Shown here in pieces: positions 38,259-47,370 of a stretch of 64,000 nt of DNA. The position numbers were made by a program, and so were the translations under genes. The notes beneath the pieces were generated by a model, which saw only the letters and a list, made by a program, of their open reading frames with translations, had not been told where the DNA came from and did not search any database. The stretch lies in contig NZ_FZPH01000005.1 in assembly GCF_900188485.1 (NCBI RefSeq), positions 372,001 through 436,000 on the forward strand, written 5' to 3'. This DNA is from Asanoa hainanensis (GTDB lineage Bacteria; Actinomycetota; Actinomycetes; Mycobacteriales; Micromonosporaceae). Position 1 is the stretch's first letter. The number at the start of each line of letters is the position of its first letter.

Positions 38259-39629
38259 GTGACACCGCGCGGTGCGGCGGCGGGATCCTGGACGGAACCT
38301 ATCCGCAGGGTGAGCTGGTTCCCGCGCCGCTACTTCATGCAGAGTCGCGGAACGTACGTCGAACCGACGCCGCCCACCGCCCTCCAGTTGGTCGTGGAGA
38401 GCCTGGTCTTCGCCGCGCTGGCGTTCGGCGTCCTCACCTACGCGAGCAACCGCAACCTCCAGACCCTCGTGCGCGACCTGGCGCCGGACGCACCGCACCA
38501 ACTGCCCCGGCTGGGCAACCAGCGGCTCGAGCGCCGGGCGCGGGTCGCCGGTGGAGCCCAGGACGGCAACCTGCTTCTCTACAGTGGACAGGAGCCCTTC
38601 CTCGGCGCCGGCCGGCGTGGCCGGGACTGGTCCCTCGTCCTCGAGCTGCGACGCGCCGGGGACCCGAACCGGTACGGGCCGGGTGAGCCGGTGCGGATCG
38701 ACCCGGTGGCCCTCAACCGCTACGTCAAGCGGCGGCTAGCGGAGCTTCGCGACGACTCGCTGCCCGAGCCGGAGCAGATCGCCGGCCTCCAGCTTCGCGA
38801 CGTCGTCATCGCGGCCGGTGAGCGGGAACCCACGAGCCCGCTGGTCGACCTCACCGCACGGTTGCCGTTCCCGTACGCCAGCCGGGGTGCGATCGAGGCC
38901 TTCATCCGGCATCCGCAGGCCAGTGCGCGGCATTTCCTGCGCGCCACCACCGGCACGCGCGGCACCGCCGTACGCGACCAGTACGGCTACCCGATTCTGG
39001 GCGCCGAAGACCAGGAGGTCGAGATCTCGGCGTTCGTCCACCTGGCGGTCGAGGGCGGGCTGTTGTACCTGGAGTACGTGCCGACGATGCTCGGGCCCGT
39101 CGACGACCGGTTCCACGAGATCGACCGGCTGCCGCGCAACAACAAGGACCTCCTGCTCCGGGCACTGGCGGACGCCGTACGCACGATGCCCGTGTCGTTG
39201 ATCCTGGCGCCCCTGGAACTGGTCGTCGGGTTGCACCGGCACTGGACCATGACGGGGCGGATGAACCGCCTGGACCGCCGCAGCTTCGAGGCGCCGCGGT
39301 ACGACTACGGAGCCCGCGTGAGCATCCGCGCGCTCGCGTCCAACCGGGAGCCGGACACGTTCATCCAGACGCTGGACTCGACCAAGTACAGCAAGCTGAT
39401 CGAGCGCCGGCTGACCGGTGCCGTGATCGACTACCTGGAGAGCCAGGGCGTCGACACCAACGAGCTGGTCCAGCGGGTCAACGTGGTCCACGACAACTCG
39501 GTCGTCAACGTGTCCGGCGGCACCTTCAACGGCCCGACGGCGTTCGGCCGGGAGGCAAACGCCACCGCCAACGGTCCCGCCACCGCCAACGCCGCGGTCG
39601 CCGGGCCGAAGGGAGGCACGCGGGCGTGA
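38259..39629 (+). CDS. Membrane-anchored protein with C-terminal SGGTF motif
   Basis: 456 residues, family not recognised. One membrane segment near residue 50-65 (ESLVFAALAFGVLTYAS) separates a short N-terminus from a soluble region of about 370 residues. The end carries VNVSGGTFNGPTAFG and an Asn/Ala-rich tail. The following gene, overlapping by GTGA, encodes a small protein with the near-identical SGGTFHGPVAAG. The shared motif suggests that both proteins bind each other or the same partner. GTG at 38259 is the earliest start in the frame; GTG at 38310 is an alternative. Confidence 0.65.
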   Translation: MTPRGAAAGSWTEPIRRVSWFPRRYFMQSRGTYVEPTPPTALQLVVESLVFAALAFGVLTYASNRNLQTLVRDLAPDAPHQLPRLGNQRLERRARVAGGAQDGNLLLYSGQEPFLGAGRRGRDWSLVLELRRAGDPNRYGPGEPVRIDPVALNRYVKRRLAELRDDSLPEPEQIAGLQLRDVVIAAGEREPTSPLVDLTARLPFPYASRGAIEAFIRHPQASARHFLRATTGTRGTAVRDQYGYPILGAEDQEVEISAFVHLAVEGGLLYLEYVPTMLGPVDDRFHEIDRLPRNNKDLLLRALADAVRTMPVSLILAPLELVVGLHRHWTMTGRMNRLDRRSFEAPRYDYGARVSIRALASNREPDTFIQTLDSTKYSKLIERRLTGAVIDYLESQGVDTNELVQRVNVVHDNSVVNVSGGTFNGPTAFGREANATANGPATANAAVAGPKGGTRA

Positions 39630-39937
39630 CCGACGGAGTCAGCATCAGCGGCGGCACGTTCCACGGCCCGGTCGCGGCCGGCGAGCACGCCAGCGCGACC
39701 GTCAACTACCACGCGACCGACGTGGCGGCCCTGCTCGGCCAGCTCCGCGAGCTGATCGACCAGGCCGGCGACCCCGACGCGGCCCGCGCCGCCGTCGAGG
39801 ACGTCGAGGAGGCGATCAACCGCCCGGCGCGCTTGGCGAACCGGCTCCGCTCGGCGCGGGACAGGTTCGAAGAGGTCGGCGCGGCGGCCGCGCTCATCGC
39901 GGCGATCGCCCAGGCCTGCGGGATCCCCTGGCAGTGA
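39626..39937 (+). CDS. Small DUF5955-like protein with SGGTF motif
   Basis: 103 residues. The N-terminus carries VSISGGTFHGPVAAGEHAS, matching the glycine-rich motif at the C-terminus of the preceding membrane protein. The rest is helical (LLGQLRELIDQAGDPDAARA, then a coiled stretch). It resembles small DUF5955-type actinobacterial proteins, which is a tentative recognition. GTG at 39626 overlaps the previous stop by four bases. Its tail overlaps the convergent DoxX gene by 44 bases. A small adaptor to the membrane protein is the most likely role. Confidence 0.6.
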   Translation: MTDGVSISGGTFHGPVAAGEHASATVNYHATDVAALLGQLRELIDQAGDPDAARAAVEDVEEAINRPARLANRLRSARDRFEEVGAAAALIAAIAQACGIPWQ

Positions 39938-40292
39938 CCTCCGCTGCCCGGGTCGGCCGGCGCGCGTAAGCCACGAAGGCCGCGACCGCGAGGTAAGCCA
40001 GCGGGGTCAGCACGGACACACCGAGTACCGCGGCGTTCGTGACGGCCGCGCCCGCGAGCAGGCCGACAAGGCCGAGCGCCGAGGCGAACGCCAGCCGCGG
40101 AACCAGCAGACCGATCGCGCCGGCGACCTCCAGCGTGCCGACCGCATAGCGGAACCACTGCCCGGCGCCGATGTCCGCGAACAGGTCGACCATCGCCGGG
40201 TCGCCGAACAGCTTCGCCAGGCCACCGCCTCCGATGGCCAGCGCCAACACCACCTGCGGGATCCACACCAGATGCCGCCACCTGCCGCTCAT
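39894..40292 (-). CDS. DoxX-family membrane protein
   Basis: 132 residues with four membrane segments. The DoxX pattern is visible: LALAIGGGGLAKLFG, then VGTLEVAGAIGLLVPRL. Members act as quinone-linked membrane proteins or redox partners in other bacteria, but their function in actinomycetes is open. ATG at 40292 has GGTGGAG upstream; a longer frame is open before it but lacks support. Confidence 0.8.
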   Translation of the reverse strand: MSGRWRHLVWIPQVVLALAIGGGGLAKLFGDPAMVDLFADIGAGQWFRYAVGTLEVAGAIGLLVPRLAFASALGLVGLLAGAAVTNAAVLGVSVLTPLAYLAVAAFVAYARRPTRAAEVTARGSRRPGRSPR

Positions 40293-40319
40293 GCGCTCCA
40301 CCTCTCCGCGTCGGTTGCC

Positions 40320-40358
40320 CGAGACGTCGGAGCGCACGGGGGGGCCGGACACGTCTCG
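40320..40358. repeat. Inverted repeat between divergent genes
   Basis: CGAGACGT (40320-40327) and ACGTCTCG (40351-40358) are perfect 8-base arms 23 bases apart, between the divergent DoxX gene and the beta-helix membrane protein gene. It may be a regulator site; nothing else supports a role. Confidence 0.35.
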
Positions 40359-40415
40359 ACGGATTCGCTGCCTTGATGGCACACTCCAAGCTCTCGCGCT
40401 CCGGAGGTCACGCCG

Positions 40416-41942
40416 TTGTCCAACAGACCTGTCGAGCAACGGCTGATCGACGCCGTCGATGCCGGGGAGGTGCTCGATCTGGCCGGTGACGGGGCGGTCG
40501 ACGAGGCCGCGATGCGTTCATGGGGTGCGGAGCGCACGATTTCCGCGTCACTCGTCCGGGACCTCGTCCGTGGGAGCGCGGAGGCGGATCCCCATGGTGT
40601 GCGGCTCCGTGGGGCGCGGATCTCCGGCCGGATCGATCTGACGAACATCACCAGCACCGTGGCGATCGAGCTACGCGACTGCCTGCTCGCGGACGGCCTG
40701 ACGCTCAGCAACGCCCACCTGCCGGCCGTGGCCCTGGTCGGCTGCCGGGTCGACGGGACGGTCGAGGCCAGCCGACTCACCGCGCCGACGTTCTCGCTGG
40801 CGGAGACCACCGTGAAGGGCACGGTGCGGCTGCTCGCCGCCCACCTGGGCACCCTGGATTGCACCGGCGCGCGGCTGGAGAGCGCGAACGGGCCCGCCCT
40901 CGACGCCGACGGCCTCCGCACCGACCAGAGCGTGTTCCTGCGCGACGGCTTCACCGCCGCCAGCGCCAACAAGCACGGCACGGTCCGCCTGGTCGGTGCC
41001 GACATCGGCGGGCAACTCAACTGTAGCCGGGCGTTTTTCCAGAACACGGCCGGTCCCGCCCTCGACGTCGGCAACGCCGAGGTCTCCCACGAAATGCTGC
41101 TCGACGACGGCGCCGCTGTCACCTCCGCCACCGAAGGCGCCGTCCGGCTGATCGGTGCCCAACTGGGCTCGTTGACCGGTGCCGGGGCGCGGATCGGGAG
41201 CGACATCGGACCGGCCGTCGTCGCCGACGGGCTCCGGGTCGACCGGGATCTGGCCCTGGACTGGGGTTTCACCGCCACCGGCGGTGGCGACCGGGCCGTG
41301 CTGGAGCTGACCTTCGTACGCGTCGGCGGGTCCCTCGCCTTGGACCTCGACGGGGTGGACAGCGTCGACCTGGACGGGCTGACGTACGCCGGGCTCCCGT
41401 GGCCGCGATCCGCGCGCCGCTGGCTGACCACGCTCCGGGCGCACACCCCCGGCTATCAGGCGCAGGCCTACCAGCAGCTCGCCGGCGCCTACCGCACCGC
41501 TGGACACGACCGCGACGCCCGCGCCATCCTGATCGCCCAACGCCGTGACCAGATAACGCGCGCGGGGCTGTCCCGCTCCGAACGGGCCTGGGGGCGGTTC
41601 ACCGGCTTCACCCTGGGGTACGGCTACCAGCCCTGGCGGGCGTTGCTCCTGCTGCTGGCCACGCTGGCGACGGCGGTCGTCCTCAGCGTCGTCGTCGGCG
41701 GGCACCACGGCGGGCTCGCGCAGAAACCGGGCACCGCCGCCTGCTCGACCGTCGACCAGATCGGCGTCGGCCTCGACCTGGGCACTCCCCTGCTCAAGAC
41801 CGGCGCCCGCGACCGCTGCCAGCCCACCGCGACCGCCACCGGCCAGACCCTCACGGTCGCCGGCTGGTTTCTCCAGTTGCTCGCCTGGACCTTCGCGACC
41901 TTGTTCATCGCCGGTTTCACCAGCGCGGTGCGTAAGACGTGA
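40416..41942 (+). CDS. Beta-helical membrane protein (family often named membrane-associated oxidoreductase)
   Basis: 508 residues. Residues 60-330 form repeated short strands of pentapeptide/beta-helix style (VRLLAAHLGTLDCTGARLES, GTVRLVGADIGGQLNCSRA, AVRLIGAQLGSLTGAGARIG). The C-terminus has two membrane segments flanking an outside loop with two Cys. Similar proteins are often labelled oxidoreductase, but no cofactor motif is visible. A TTG start at 40416 is preceded by GGAGG at good distance. Confidence 0.78.
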   Translation: MSNRPVEQRLIDAVDAGEVLDLAGDGAVDEAAMRSWGAERTISASLVRDLVRGSAEADPHGVRLRGARISGRIDLTNITSTVAIELRDCLLADGLTLSNAHLPAVALVGCRVDGTVEASRLTAPTFSLAETTVKGTVRLLAAHLGTLDCTGARLESANGPALDADGLRTDQSVFLRDGFTAASANKHGTVRLVGADIGGQLNCSRAFFQNTAGPALDVGNAEVSHEMLLDDGAAVTSATEGAVRLIGAQLGSLTGAGARIGSDIGPAVVADGLRVDRDLALDWGFTATGGGDRAVLELTFVRVGGSLALDLDGVDSVDLDGLTYAGLPWPRSARRWLTTLRAHTPGYQAQAYQQLAGAYRTAGHDRDARAILIAQRRDQITRAGLSRSERAWGRFTGFTLGYGYQPWRALLLLLATLATAVVLSVVVGGHHGGLAQKPGTAACSTVDQIGVGLDLGTPLLKTGARDRCQPTATATGQTLTVAGWFLQLLAWTFATLFIAGFTSAVRKT

Positions 41943-41960
41943 CTCGCGGGCGGGCCGGCG

Positions 41961-42776
41961 TCAGACCACCCGGCCGACGCCTCCCACCGAGGCGCTCTGC
42001 GGCGGGTTGTCCTCGAAGTTGCTCGGGTCGGCCGGGTCCGGGTGCCATTGCGGCACCCACACCACGCCCGGGTCCACGAGGTCGAGGCCTTCGAAGAAAC
42101 CCAGGACCTCGCCGCGCGTACGCGGGAAGAGCTGGCTCGAGGTGTTCCGCTTGTAGAGGTCCTTGGCGTCTTCGAGCTGCGCCGTGCGTTCGGGCATGCC
42201 CTCGACCGAGCCGTGTGACAGGACCAGGTGGCTGCCGGGCGGCAGGGCCTTCAGCAACGTGCGGACGACGCCCGTCGCGAGCTCGTCGTCGGGCACGAAG
42301 TGCAGCACCGCGCACAGCAGCAGCCCGACCGGCCGGTCGAAGTCGAGCGTCGCCCGCACCTGCTGGTGCTCGAGGATCGACCCCGGCTCGCGCAGGTCGG
42401 CGTTGATCGCCGTGGCGTGGGGGTTGTTGCGGAGCAGGTCGAGGCTCTCCGACACGGCCACCGGGTCGATGTCGACGTAGACCACCCGGGCGTCGGGCGT
42501 GACCGCCTGCACCACCTCGTGGACGTTGCCCTCGGTAGGGATGCCCGAGCCGATGTCGAGGAACTGGGTCACGCCGGCGTTGGCGACGTGCCGCGCCGCG
42601 CGGCGCAGGAAGGACCGGTTGTCGCGGGCGGCCGCCCGGACCATCGGGAACATCTCGATCATCTTGTCGCCGGCCTGTCGGTCGGCCAGGAAGTTGAAGG
42701 TGCCGCCCAGGATGTAGTCGTAGATCCGGGCCGCCGTGGCCGGCTTGGATCCACGATCGGGTGGAGCCTCGACCAC
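41961..42776 (-). CDS. S-adenosyl methyltransferase, DUF574 type
   Basis: 271 residues. The family N-terminal motif ARIYDYILGGTFNFLADR is present, followed by FLDIGSGIPTEGN (SAM-binding motif I) and VVYVDIDPVAV. Many paralogues occur in actinomycetes, often near regulators, with unknown acceptors. GTG at 42776 has GGAGGG six bases before it, so it is preferred to the longer open frame. It faces away from the truncated sugar locus. Confidence 0.88.
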   Translation of the reverse strand: MVEAPPDRGSKPATAARIYDYILGGTFNFLADRQAGDKMIEMFPMVRAAARDNRSFLRRAARHVANAGVTQFLDIGSGIPTEGNVHEVVQAVTPDARVVYVDIDPVAVSESLDLLRNNPHATAINADLREPGSILEHQQVRATLDFDRPVGLLLCAVLHFVPDDELATGVVRTLLKALPPGSHLVLSHGSVEGMPERTAQLEDAKDLYKRNTSSQLFPRTRGEVLGFFEGLDLVDPGVVWVPQWHPDPADPSNFEDNPPQSASVGGVGRVV

Positions 42777-42826
42777 GTCTGACCCTCCGTTCGAAACCGT
42801 CGAACCGCGTAGGCGTCCACTATGCA

Positions 42827-43790
42827 CTAACGGTGCACCAATCCGCTGCCCCCAGGAGTCGTATACGACTGGATCGCGGTGACAGCGGCACCCCGGGCCC
42901 ACTCGTCGAACCCGCCGGGGTGGATCTCGACGCGCACCGGGTCGGCGGCCGGGTCTCGGTCGGCGGCCAGGCCCGCGGCGACGGCGTCCGCGGCCACCGA
43001 CGCCAGCCGGACGCCGTCGCCGGCCAGCACCACCGTCGGCACCATGGTCAGGTTGGCGATCATGGCGACCAGCCGCCCCAGGGCCCGCCCGGCGTCGCCG
43101 ACCACCCGCGCGGCCACCGGGTCACCGGACGACGCGAGCTCCAGGCACTCCGCATAGGTCAGAGCGCCGCCCCGGCCGAGCGCGACCGCGTCCCGGATCT
43201 TGCCGCTGGCCAGCATCGCCTCCGCGCAGCCCCGGTGGCCGCGGGCGCACAGCGGACCGAGCGGGTCGAGGCAGAGGTGGGCGACCAGGCCGACGCCGGC
43301 GTCGTCGCTGTCCACCAGGCGGTCGTGCACGACCAGGCCGTAGCCGATCCCCACCCCGATCGTGACCAGGGCGAACCGGTCGGTGCCGCGGGCCGCGCCG
43401 AACCAGTGCGTGGCCCGGGCCAGGGCCAGCACGTCGTTGTCGACGACGGTCGGCACCAGCGTCGCGGTGGTCACCAGCCCGCCGAGGTCGACGGGCTCGG
43501 ACCAGCCCAGATAGGGCGCCGCTGTGACGATCCGGTGGTCGGCGGCCCGGCCACCGAGGCTGACCCCGATGCCGGTCAGCGGCTGGTCGCCGGCGACGCA
43601 GGCGACCAGGGCCGCCACGCTGGCCACGATGTCGGCCGGCGACGTGCCGCGCAGCGGACCGTCCACCCTGGCCAGCACCGCGGATCGCAGGTCGGCCAGC
43701 ACGGCGTACCCGTGCGATCCGGTGAGCTTGACCCCGGCGAAGCGGTGACCGCCGGCGACCACGTCGAGCGGGGTGGACGGCCGGCCGACG
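42827..43790 (-). pseudogene. ROK-family regulator/sugar kinase lacking its N-terminal DNA-binding domain
   Basis: About 320 residues of a ROK protein are readable, from the GRPSTPL linker that normally follows the winged helix, through GIGVSLGG, VDNDVLALAR, TIGVGIGYGLVV and the zinc-site region CARGHRGCAEA (one Cys replaced by Arg). The expected 70-80-residue N-terminal HTH is absent: beyond 43790 the opposite strand encodes an ABC permease. No convincing start codon exists. A divergent ROK repressor and sugar transporter were probably fused by one deletion. Confidence 0.75.
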
Positions 43791-44182
43791 CCACCCTCGC
43801 GGCCACGGCGTTCGCGGTGATCCTCTACCTGGCCGGGCTGCAGACCATCCCGGGCGAGTTGTACGAGGCGGCCTCGATCGACGGCGCCGGCGCCTGGCGT
43901 CAGTTCCGGCAGATCACCTTCCCGCTGATCGCCGCGTTCTTCACGATCAACATGGTGCTGTCGCTGAAGAACTTCCTGAACGTCTTCGACCACATCATCC
44001 CGCTGACCAACGGCGGCCCGGGCACGGCGACCGAGTCGATCTCGCTGGTCATCTACCGGGGCGGTTTCCAGGGCGGCGACTTCGCGTACCAGACCGCCAA
44101 CGCCGTGGTGTTCTTCGTCGTCATCGTCGCGTTCTCGCTGTTCCAGCTCCGCATCCTGATGCGCCGGGAGGTGCAGGCCTGA
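43790..44182 (+). pseudogene. Sugar ABC transporter permease (MalF type), 5' part deleted
   Basis: 131 residues of the C-terminal part of a binding-protein-dependent permease: LYLAGLQTIPGELYEAASID with the EAA loop (EAASIDGAGAWRQFRQITFP), then FDHIIPLTNGGPGTATESIS. The first 170-190 residues are missing and the sequence upstream is antisense ROK gene, not permease. The stop overlaps the start of the second permease (TGATG). No solute-binding protein gene is left. Confidence 0.8.
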
Positions 44183-45031
44183 TGACGGTCCTCGGTCTCA
44201 CTCGGCGGCGTTCGGAATTCAAGGTCAACTGGTGGCTGACCGCGCTGATGTGCGTGCTCTCGCTGACCGTGCTGGTGCCGCTCTACTTCGCTGTGGTCAC
44301 GGCTTTGAAGACTCCGGACGAGCTGTCCGGGTCGGGTTTCGGGTTGCCCGCCGACCCCCGTTGGGCCAACTTCTCCGAGGCCTGGGACCTGACGAACTTC
44401 CCGCAGGCGGCGTTGAACAGCGCGCTGATCACCGTGGGCGCGGTCGTGCTGACGCTGGTGACGAACTCGATGGTGGCGTACGCGATCAGCCGTAACATGC
44501 ACCGGCGCCGCTTCAAGATCCTGTTCTTCTACTTCGTCTCGGCACTGTTCGTACCCTTCCCGATCATCATGCTGCCCGTGGTGAAGCAGACCTCGCTGCT
44601 GTTCATGGACAACCAGGTCGGATTGATCTTCTTGTACGTGGTGTACGGGCTCGCGCTCAACGTCTTCATCTACGTCGGCTATCTCAACTCGATCCCGCGC
44701 GAGCTGGAAGAGGCGGCGATGACCGAGGGGTGCCAGCGTGTGGACGACGTTCTGGCGGATCATCTTCCCGCTGCTGGCCCCGATCAACGCGACGGTCGGC
44801 ATCCTGACCTGCCTGTGGGCGTGGAACGACTTCCTGCTGCCGCTGGTGGTGCTGTCGTCGCCGTCGGCGCAGACGCTGCCGCTGGTCCAGTACGTCTTCC
44901 AGGGCCAGTTCAGCACGAACTACACGCTGGCGTTCGCGTCGTACCTGATGGCCCTGGCCCCGATGGTCCTGGTCTACCTGTTCGCCCAGCGCTGGGTGAT
45001 CTCCGGGGTGATGCGCGGCTCGGTGAAATGA
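44182..45031 (+). pseudogene. Sugar ABC transporter permease (MalG type), frameshifted
   Basis: From ATG at 44182 a normal MalG-like permease is read up to ELEEAAMTEG, the first part of the EAA loop. Here the frame breaks: an extra T at 44731 (GGGG-T-GCC) shifts it, and the following frame reads WTTFWRIIFPLLAPINATVG to the natural end VISGVMRGSVK (stop 45031). Removing the T restores EGASVWTTFWRIIFP. The unshifted frame would run on to 45441 as meaningless sequence. Real mutation or sequencing error cannot be told apart here. Confidence 0.82.
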
Positions 45032-45061
45032 GAGCGTGTCGAGGGTGTGCGAGAGTGAGTC

Positions 45062-45280
45062 ATGCCCGACGGGAGCGTGGTGCTCGCCGAGGACGCGTTG
45101 CTCGGAATGCTGGTCTCGTTCTGGCAGCTGGTCATCGGCCTCTGTGTCCTGCTCGCGCTGGGCGCGGCCGCCTACCGCCTGGCAGCCCGCGGCCCGTCAC
45201 GCATGACCACCGCCATGCTCGTCACGGGCGCGGCGGTCGTCGGCATCGCGGTCCTGAGCTACCTGGCCGGCGGCTTCTGA
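45062..45280 (+). CDS. Small two-segment membrane protein
   Basis: 72 residues with two membrane segments (GMLVSFWQLVIGLCVLLALG and TTAMLVTGAAVVGIAVLSYL). No family recognised. It follows the permease remnant by 30 bases and may belong to the old operon. ATG at 45062; weak upstream GAGAGTGAG. Confidence 0.5.
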   Translation: MPDGSVVLAEDALLGMLVSFWQLVIGLCVLLALGAAAYRLAARGPSRMTTAMLVTGAAVVGIAVLSYLAGGF

Positions 45281-45522
45281 CCAACCCCTCCGGTGCGCGC
45301 CCTCGGGGGCCCGCTACCCGCGACGTGGACGAGTTGGCGGGCCTGCCCCGGGTGCTCGGCGCCGTTTTGGTCGCGGTCGCGACGGTCGCCCTCGCGCCGC
45401 TGGCCGGCCGGCACCACGCAATTCCCGCAGTTCTCTCCTGAACTTTTCCCACCCCACCCGGTACCCATCATCGTGACACTCACCATCTGGCTCCACGAGG
45501 CCTGCTCGCTGACGCGGACCGC
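45281..45522. other. Intergenic stretch without a supported gene
   Basis: Between the small membrane protein and the tandem repeat. A plus-strand frame here contains a short hydrophobic stretch but has no start or family, and is the tail of the shifted permease frame. Nothing else is seen. Confidence 0.5.
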
Positions 45523-45716
45523 CCGGTCGGCCGCGGGCCGTTCCGACCGTAGGGCCGGTCCGCCGCGGGCCGGTCCGACCACAGACCCGGTCCGCCGCGG
45601 GCAGGTCGGCCGCAGGCCGATCCGACCATAGGCCGGTCGACCACGAGCCCGGTTCACGGCGGGTCCAACCGCAAGGCCCGTCGAACCGCAAGCCAGGTCC
45701 AAGCGCAAAGCCGAAC
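45523..45716. repeat. Degenerate 15-17-base tandem repeat
   Basis: About a dozen imperfect copies of a unit close to CCGGTCCGACCGCGGGC. The left copies are best conserved (CGGTCCGCCGCGGGC occurs twice exactly), and the right ones drift toward CGAACCGCAAGCC. It lies between the end of the damaged sugar locus and the stop of the methyltransferase gene. No gene is credible in it. It may be a slippage product or a marker of the rearrangement. Confidence 0.7.
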
Positions 45717-45742
45717 CAACCTTGCGCCTGGTGGCGAAATGG

Positions 45743-46549
45743 TCAGGCAACCTGCGCGGACACCAGGACGGCCGACGTCGGCAACGCCAACCGGCCGTCG
45801 GCCTCCATGAACGGTGCCGTGAGTCGGTCGAACTCCGAGCGCACCCGCGAACGCGTCGCGGAGTCTTGGGCCGTCAGCACCGCGCCGGTGGCGCCAATTC
45901 CGGCGGCCGGACCGTTCCACCACGCCTCGGGATCCGTGCGGTGGATCCAGGAAAGCTCCGAGCCCGAGACGTCCGCATACCCGGACCGCGCGAACAGGGA
46001 GCTCAGCCCCTCGACGCTCCGCGGGAAGTCGTGGCCGACCTCGACCCGCGGCAGGTCTGGCGGGCGCACGACCGAAGCGGCGGCGAAGATGTCGGCCCAC
46101 AGCCGCTGCGCGACCGGTTGTGGATGCGGCCAGATCGTCACCGCGACCCGGCCGCCCGGCCGCACCACCCGGCCCAGCTCCGCCACTGCCGCCAGCGGAT
46201 CGCCGACGTGGTTGACCACGAAGTTGGCTACCGCCGCGTCGAACAGCCCGGCCGCGAATGGCAGCTCGGGCAGCGACGCCAGTCGGACGTCCGGCAACGA
46301 GAGGGCGGCCAACGCGACCATGCTCGGCTCCGCGTCGACCGCGATCACCGACGCCCCGCGGACAAGCGCCAACGACGCGACCGTCCCCGACCCGGTGCCG
46401 ACATCGAGGACGGCTACACCAGCAGAGACCCCGGCGGCGTCCAGCAGGGACTCGGCCGGCCCCGCGCACAGCGCGGCGAGGGTGTCGCGATAGACCGACG
46501 CCCGGCCCGCCCACTGGGCACGCTCGTGCTCGTCGAAGCGCGATCCCAA
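45743..46549 (-). CDS. Class I SAM-dependent methyltransferase
   Basis: 268 residues. SAM-binding motif I is VAVLDVGTGSGTVASLAL, motif II ends in VIAVDAEPSM, and the post-motif region RVVRPGGRVAVTIW fits UbiE/Methyltransf_11 enzymes. Acceptor unknown. It starts just after the nitrilase stop, so both share a message. The TTG at 46549 is the only start near the conserved N-terminus (GSRFDEHERAQWAGRA); the open frame continues inside the nitrilase gene, but that part is antiparallel noise. Confidence 0.82.
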   Translation of the reverse strand: MGSRFDEHERAQWAGRASVYRDTLAALCAGPAESLLDAAGVSAGVAVLDVGTGSGTVASLALVRGASVIAVDAEPSMVALAALSLPDVRLASLPELPFAAGLFDAAVANFVVNHVGDPLAAVAELGRVVRPGGRVAVTIWPHPQPVAQRLWADIFAAASVVRPPDLPRVEVGHDFPRSVEGLSSLFARSGYADVSGSELSWIHRTDPEAWWNGPAAGIGATGAVLTAQDSATRSRVRSEFDRLTAPFMEADGRLALPTSAVLVSAQVA

Positions 46550-46554
46550 GGAGA

Positions 46555-47364
46555 TCAGCCGACGTCGAACTGCTGTGTGTTGGCCAGCGACGGCAGTTCG
46601 CGCCGGATGCGGGCCAACCGGGACAGGTCCAGGTCCGCGACCACCACGGTCACCTCGTCGGGGGCCTGCGCCACGACCGTGCCCCACGGGTCGATGATCA
46701 TTGAGCGGCCGAAGCACGAACGGCCCGGCTCGTGGTCGCCGATCTGGCTCGCCGCGACCACGTAGCACTGGTTCTCGATCGCCCGGGCCCGCAACAGGAC
46801 TTCCCAGTGGTCGCGGCCGGTGTGCAGCATGAACGCCGCCGGCACGACCAGGACCTGGGCGGCCGAGTCCACGGCCAGGGACCGATAAAGCGCCGGGAAG
46901 CGCAGGTCGTAGCAGATGGTCAGGCCGAAGGGGACACCCTCGACGGTGGCCACCGATGTCGTGGACCCAGGCGCGATCGTCGCCGACTCCAGATAGGAGA
47001 CCTTGCCCGGAATGTCCACGTCGTACAGGTGGATCTTCCGATACGTCGCCGCCAGCGTGCCGGAGCGGTCGAAGAGCAACGACGTGTTGTACGAATGCGC
47101 CGGCGAAGGCCCCACCTCGTGGAACGAGCCCGCGTGCACCCACATCCCGAGATCCCGAGCAGCGGCGGCGAAGAACGACCCGTACTCACCGTCGACGGGC
47201 TCAGGCGAAGGCAGCCCCGACGACGGACCGAGATAGTCCGTGTATTCCGGCAGCACCGCGACGTCGGCCCCGAGCGCGGCAGCCCGCTCCAGCAGCGAGC
47301 GCGCCACCTTGAGGTTGTCGGCGCGGTTGTCCCGCGCGTTGAGCTGGCAGACCGCGACGCGCAC
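46555..47364 (-). CDS. Carbon-nitrogen hydrolase (nitrilase superfamily)
   Basis: 269 residues. The catalytic triad is Glu40 (VLPEYTDY), Lys110 (TYRKIHLYD) and Cys151 ([10 protein letters not shown]), with the extra [20 protein letters not shown] region typical of Nit1/NitFhit-type amidases. These include deaminated-glutathione amidases and omega-amidases; the true amide substrate is unknown. It begins six bases after the clpX gene, in the same direction, so it may be read through from clpX, and it leads into the methyltransferase gene. Confidence 0.88.
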   Translation of the reverse strand: MRVAVCQLNARDNRADNLKVARSLLERAAALGADVAVLPEYTDYLGPSSGLPSPEPVDGEYGSFFAAAARDLGMWVHAGSFHEVGPSPAHSYNTSLLFDRSGTLAATYRKIHLYDVDIPGKVSYLESATIAPGSTTSVATVEGVPFGLTICYDLRFPALYRSLAVDSAAQVLVVPAAFMLHTGRDHWEVLLRARAIENQCYVVAASQIGDHEPGRSCFGRSMIIDPWGTVVAQAPDEVTVVVADLDLSRLARIRRELPSLANTQQFDVG

Positions 47365-47370
47365 GGGGCG

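Noticed and set aside
42761-44182. A 473-residue open frame on the plus strand joining antisense ROK sequence to the permease
   Set aside because: Only the part after 43790 is permease-like. The front is the complement of the ROK gene with no protein features.
44182-45441. A 419-residue permease frame
   Set aside because: After residue about 183 it leaves the permease frame; the true continuation lies in the next frame to 45031.
45259-45750. Open frame over the tandem repeat
   Set aside because: Composition follows the repeat, there is no family and no ribosome site.
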